Assembly (NCBI GenBank): GCA_020348305.1
Contig: CP070746.1
Coordinates: 419,371-467,878 of the forward strand
DNA from: Desulfobacterales bacterium
GTDB lineage: Bacteria; Desulfobacterota; Desulfobacteria; Desulfobacterales; JAHEIW01
DNA: 48,508 nucleotides
Reading direction: 5' to 3'
How positions within the stretch are numbered: the stretch's first letter is position 1; the number at the start of each line of letters is the position of its first letter. The position numbers and the translations under genes were made by a program. Positions 46,301 through 48,508 of this stretch are shown piece by piece. The notes under the pieces were generated by a model. The model had not been told where the DNA came from and searched no databases. It saw only the letters and a list, made by a program, of their open reading frames with translations.

Positions 46301-46499
46301 CATAGGTCGTATTGGGATCATAGGGAATATTGGGCACATCTTGCGTGCTCATACTCCCGGAAGAGTCAAATATAATCAGAATATTGGGTTCCAGTCCCGG
46401 GTTGGTCACGGTGCCATAAATAGAGGTATCATCCGCCCATATGTGGGCCGAGGTTCCGAGAAAAAGTATGACGGTTATTATCCATAAGCATTTTTTCAT
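43326..46499 (-). CDS. pilY1: PilY1-type pilus tip protein, set 3
   Basis: The 1057-residue precursor has a signal peptide (about 1-22), a von Willebrand A domain with a complete metal site DSSGS at 45-49 (IIFDSSGSMS), and MRFNNTSD and IIIMTDGES as further domain markers. The PilY1 propeller follows: GDIIHSEPVVVYYPDPDN, MILAGSNDGILHCID and a calcium-type loop DHDGDGIVSRIYAGDMGG at about 773-790. A 54-bp tandem duplication inside the propeller repeats the YFVDGSPVIYDGAAQRIL segment. It is clearly diverged from the set 2 PilY1. Confidence 0.9.
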   Translation of the reverse strand: MKKCLWIITVILFLGTSAHIWADDTSIYGTVTNPGLEPNILIIFDSSGSMSTQDVPNIPYDPNTTYAGSYSTNAVYYQRFFGGWSEFTSDVENIQCASVKDKLLSDGYARESISFSTLNCPGFMSLRLRLGNYRNYLEDEFVTFGSRIDVAKTVITELVNTTDGVRFGLMRFNNTSDTEADGGRVLAGCGSAKATLIDQIDAIDADGYTPLAETLAEAGLYFAGMRSWFNGNFDYTSPIQERCQKNYIIIMTDGESTKDRDAKLSSGTYINGDTIGDYDNDHGGDENIYTMDGSDYLDDVAKYLYENDCHPTLGQGTAFHKQNIITFTIGFQIQHQLLQDTATNGGGQYYTAFTISELDEAFEQILTAISEENAVFVAPVVPISRMNRTYAGDRIYLGFFKPQQSGRWLGNVKRYALGTDGTLYDANDVAACTPDGLIKDNALSYWTTLGNDGPNVEKGGAAEVLNLLIESTTSRNLYTYTGSVAALTDASNLFADDNTAVTNADLNVSNDTDRQNLIQSVHGSTMGDIIHSEPVVVYYPDPDNDPNTDDAKTMILAGSNDGILHCIDDDDGSEVWGFIPPDLLSRLYLLNDNNHDYFVDGSPVIYDGAAQRILYFVNGSPVFYNTAAQRILFIGERRGGSYYTALDITSYNAPAWLYSIGPHVLDPDPSNGSDVYEELGQSWSKPQSCMIATGSSYTTDSCQLSITTNVVDAFLLAGGYDNNQDNETPIANDSVGRAVFAVNVTDGQLISGLNFNAVNQPTLGMTHSIVDVSGFDHDGDGIVSRIYAGDMGGSIFAFKDDLVQEIDVCGQPVYKSVADGTWVAKRFFNASADNIQRKILYAPDGVEESFGEYIFFGTGDRADPEESDVVNRFYAVKNDWTTTTTLTETNLVDVTADLIQLGTQDEKVAVRNALESESGWYIRLENAGEKVVASPRVYAGVVYFTTYTPDSGSGGDPDDPCAASTVRGVARLYAVDYKTGASVHDFSTDTETDGDTNVVALGKKDRALVLGTAIPSAPVIAILEGGAQIFVGVEGGIVSLPTIPTEDMHRYYWHQLF
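44604..44711 (-). repeat. 54-bp tandem duplication in pilY1 of set 3
   Basis: Two adjacent 54-bp units (44604-44657 and 44658-44711) are nearly identical and encode YFVNGSPVFYNTAAQRIL and YFVDGSPVIYDGAAQRIL. Usual PilY1 proteins have one copy of the YFVDGSPV segment. The duplication keeps the frame. Confidence 0.85.
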
Positions 46500-46570
46500 G
46501 CCTTTGCCTCCTTATCCAACCCCAAGACAACCGTTTCTAAAAAACGGAAAGCGGGACATCATTCTCGGTA

Positions 46571-47104
46571 TTAATATTTATTGAATATTTTCCATACCCC
46601 CACTTGCACCTGGGTGTTGCCATCGGTGGAGGTCGCCGTGATGGCGTAGCGTCTCACCTCGAAATATTTTAAGCTATATCCGGAACCCACCGGCGGCGAA
46701 CTTGTGTGAGGCTGCATAGGCAAATTATCGGCTGCATCGGTTAAGGGCGAGTCATAATCACTATTTCGAATACAGCGCACTTCAACCAAGGCCAGCGAAT
46801 TGCCGTTTCCATCCGTGTAAGTTGCGGCGTTATTGGCATCTTCCCCGTTAAGCAAAAATGTGTTGGTGAGCCACCGGGTGGAAACGGTATCATTGTTGTA
46901 GTTTTCAATGGCATCCACCACCCCGGCTTCGGCATTGTAAAATTCTCTGATCATTTCACTTTCATTTCGGACCATATGCATCTCCGTGTTAGCGGTCCAT
47001 ATCGCAAAAGTTCCGGCCAGAATCAGAATGGCCGATATCAGGATAGCTGTGCCCAGAACAAACCCATGTTCATTCTCAATTGTTTTTTTCAGTGCTTTAA
47101 TCAT
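46571..47104 (-). CDS. PilX-like minor pilin, set 3
   Basis: The 177-residue protein has ENEHGFVLGTAILISAILIL and then TANTEMHMVRNESEMIREFYNAEAGV, the PilX pattern shared with sets 1 and 2. The mature part ends TQVQVGVWKIFNKY. It lies 71 bases before pilY1. Confidence 0.8.
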   Translation of the reverse strand: MIKALKKTIENEHGFVLGTAILISAILILAGTFAIWTANTEMHMVRNESEMIREFYNAEAGVVDAIENYNNDTVSTRWLTNTFLLNGEDANNAATYTDGNGNSLALVEVRCIRNSDYDSPLTDAADNLPMQPHTSSPPVGSGYSLKYFEVRRYAITATSTDGNTQVQVGVWKIFNKY

Positions 47105-47122
47105 TTATTTTCTCATCGATTT

Positions 47123-47794
47123 CTATAGATTTCGACATCTTACGCGTGTCATATAGGTGCGGCTGACAGGATCGTCCCGACCGGCCGGCCGCTGGGCAGT
47201 CAGAGATATGACCACCGTTCGAATATCTTCCAGCTCATCCGCTGGAACGCGCACAGGTGTTAATGTATAATCGATCAAATCATTCTCTTGTTCATCAAGA
47301 TAGATAAAGGTTAATCCGATCACATTGTCGAGTAAGGTAGTACTGCTGTCGATGCCACCTGAATTATACAGAATCATTTCAAGAAGACTATTGCCGTCAT
47401 AGTTATAGGCCATTTGTTCCAAATCTGATGCGTCAGGGCCGTCTGAGAAATCCGGGTCATCCAGTTCGCCATCCACATCTCTATCTGCACTAAATTGAAT
47501 ATTTGTCATGGAGGCATAAATGATGCCAGCTCCTGCAGTTCCCAGTGGGTCCAGCCCGGCCAATCGAATATCCTGGACCATGAATTCCACAGCGATGCGT
47601 GTTTTTTGTTGAACACCGGCCACAACGCTCTCGGTGGTGTAAGCTCGGTTAAAGGATTCAAAGGTTTGGTAGAGGGTGCCAAAAAGAATGGAAAGAATGG
47701 CGATGACCATCATGACCTCGATTAAGGTGAAGCCTTTTGAACGACATCGCATCGATTGATCGCTGTAAATAAAATTCGATAGGTTGCGTCTCAT
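47123..47794 (-). CDS. PilW-like prepilin, set 3
   Basis: The 223-residue protein starts at the ATG at 47794, which overlaps the pilV stop by four bases (ATGA); the frame runs further upstream inside pilV but is not used. The prepilin motif is KG/FTLIEVMMVIAILSILFG, and the PilW phrase RIAVEFMVQDIRLAGLDP follows. An Asp-rich turn, DRDVDGELDDPDFSDG, is present. Confidence 0.85.
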   Translation of the reverse strand: MRRNLSNFIYSDQSMRCRSKGFTLIEVMMVIAILSILFGTLYQTFESFNRAYTTESVVAGVQQKTRIAVEFMVQDIRLAGLDPLGTAGAGIIYASMTNIQFSADRDVDGELDDPDFSDGPDASDLEQMAYNYDGNSLLEMILYNSGGIDSSTTLLDNVIGLTFIYLDEQENDLIDYTLTPVRVPADELEDIRTVVISLTAQRPAGRDDPVSRTYMTRVRCRNL

Positions 47795-48234
47795 ATCCCG
47801 CTTCCTCTGGTGTTGGAGCCCACGACGACCTGGCGGGTGTCTCCGAGTCGGGTCCACTCAACGGTCACTGTGATACGGCGTGCTTGCGTGCCCAATTGTG
47901 TTATGGTCCAGAATCGGTTATAAATGCCGCCGGGTTGTCCATTTTCATCGATGAGCGCCCCATCATTATAATCGCCCACTGCCAGATTTGCCGAACCAAT
48001 ATCCAAATTTTTAAGGAACTCCAGCTGGGTCTTGGCCAGCATGTTGGCCTGTGTATAGATATTTCCATTTGTATTGTTACGAATGGCGGAATACTGCAAA
48101 GAGGCCGCCGCCAGCATGCCAAATGCCAAAACGGCCATGGCAAAAAGCAGCTCAATTATGGAAAAGCCGTTTGCATTATTCAACAATTTCCGGCTATTTT
48201 TCTTTCTATTGTTCGTCAAATGGTTATTGGACAT
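47791..48234 (-). CDS. PilV-like prepilin, set 3
   Basis: The 147-residue protein has the prepilin motif NG/FSIIELLFAMAVLAFGMLA and the PilV phrase SAIRNNTNGNIYTQANMLAKTQLEFL. Its start overlaps the fimT stop by 11 bases, so the genes are translationally linked. Confidence 0.85.
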   Translation of the reverse strand: MSNNHLTNNRKKNSRKLLNNANGFSIIELLFAMAVLAFGMLAAASLQYSAIRNNTNGNIYTQANMLAKTQLEFLKNLDIGSANLAVGDYNDGALIDENGQPGGIYNRFWTITQLGTQARRITVTVEWTRLGDTRQVVVGSNTRGSGI

Positions 48235-48508
48235 TCATGTATCCCAGTCGATTAATGATGATTTGTTTCGTGTTGATGGAATTCGTTAAGATAATGCTCT
48301 CCTCATCCACAATTTCCGGGGGGATTCCCCGGCCGTTAAAGCGCGTTTGATCATCAAGAAAGTTCATACTTCCGAGATCAAAGCGCACACCGGCGGGCAA
48401 ATCCCGGTTTCGTAAAAGACGCTCGTCGCCATTACGTACGTAATCTCCGAGCTTACCGCCAGCGCCCACGCCGTTGTCCAAAAATACGGTGTAGCCGGCG
48501 GCAGAAAA
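48224..48508 (-). CDS. FimT/GspH-type pseudopilin, set 3 (5' end outside window)
   Basis: The frame is open to the right end of the window, so only the C-terminal 94 residues are visible. They match the GspH/FimT core: GYTVFLDNGVGAGGK, ERLLRNRDLPAGVRFDLG and a closing NRLGYMNVQ that resembles the INRLG of set 2. The apparent TTG start at 48481 is inside the protein. Any leader, promoter or riboswitch of set 3 lies beyond the window. Confidence 0.82.
   Translation of the reverse strand, partial: FSAAGYTVFLDNGVGAGGKLGDYVRNGDERLLRNRDLPAGVRFDLGSMNFLDDQTRFNGRGIPPEIVDEESIILTNSINTKQIIINRLGYMNVQ

Overview
The window looks like chromosomal DNA of a Gram-negative, probably anaerobic, Desulfobacterota-type (old Deltaproteobacteria) bacterium of moderate G+C. 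The reasons are the gene content and order: a complete Tol-Pal envelope system next to ruvCAB, a succinate dehydrogenase/fumarate reductase with a single membrane cytochrome b subunit (sdhCAB), dnaX-ybaB-recR, hflKC, groESL, and a long array of type IV pilus minor pilins and PilY1 proteins. The species cannot be named from the sequence alone.

Layout. 1-2178 (+): the end of a hydantoinase/oxoprolinase A subunit and a complete B subunit. 2201-3083 (-): rpsI and rplM behind a clear sigma70 promoter. 3194-8067 (-): an unknown membrane-anchored protein with nine tandem 19-residue repeats, a SAM hydroxide adenosyltransferase, then ruvB, ruvA and ruvC; a 182-bp MITE-like element lies between ruvA and ruvC. 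8133-13276 (-): cpoB, pal, tolB, tolA, tolR, tolQ. 13504-18800 (+): an HD-domain phosphohydrolase, sdhCAB and an MscS channel. 18823-24151 (-): a soluble hybrid histidine kinase, murI, a YkgJ-type cysteine cluster protein, recR, ybaB, dnaX. 24173-25761 (-): two tRNA-Ser genes, a TrmN6-like methyltransferase and a DUF721/DciA-like protein. 25995-28308 (+): dRS3-like repeats, then hflKC, whose codon use differs from its neighbours, and a strong terminator. 28335-33879: a 32-residue COX24/AURKAIP1-type gene that starts with TTG, a PilZ protein, an unknown HExxH protein, a FmdB zinc ribbon, groESL and a LysM protein. 33912-48508 (-): the pilus region.

The pilus region is the most distinctive part. 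Three separate minor-pilin sets stand in tandem on the minus strand. Set 3, at the right end and running off the window, is fimT-pilV-pilW-pilX-pilY1 plus a small secreted protein. Set 2 is fimT-pilV-pilW-pilX-pilY1. Set 1 is fimT-pilW-pilV-pilX and has no pilY1. The sets appear to be controlled differently. Set 2 is preceded by a sequence that folds like a GEMM-I (cyclic di-GMP-I) riboswitch, with a terminator-like hairpin between it and fimT. Set 1 is preceded by a near-perfect sigma54 (-24/-12) promoter. Both fimT leaders carry the same 10-bp palindrome just upstream of the ribosome binding region. With the PilZ gene upstream, this suggests that a cyclic dinucleotide and RpoN select which pilus tip complex is made. 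That last step is inference.
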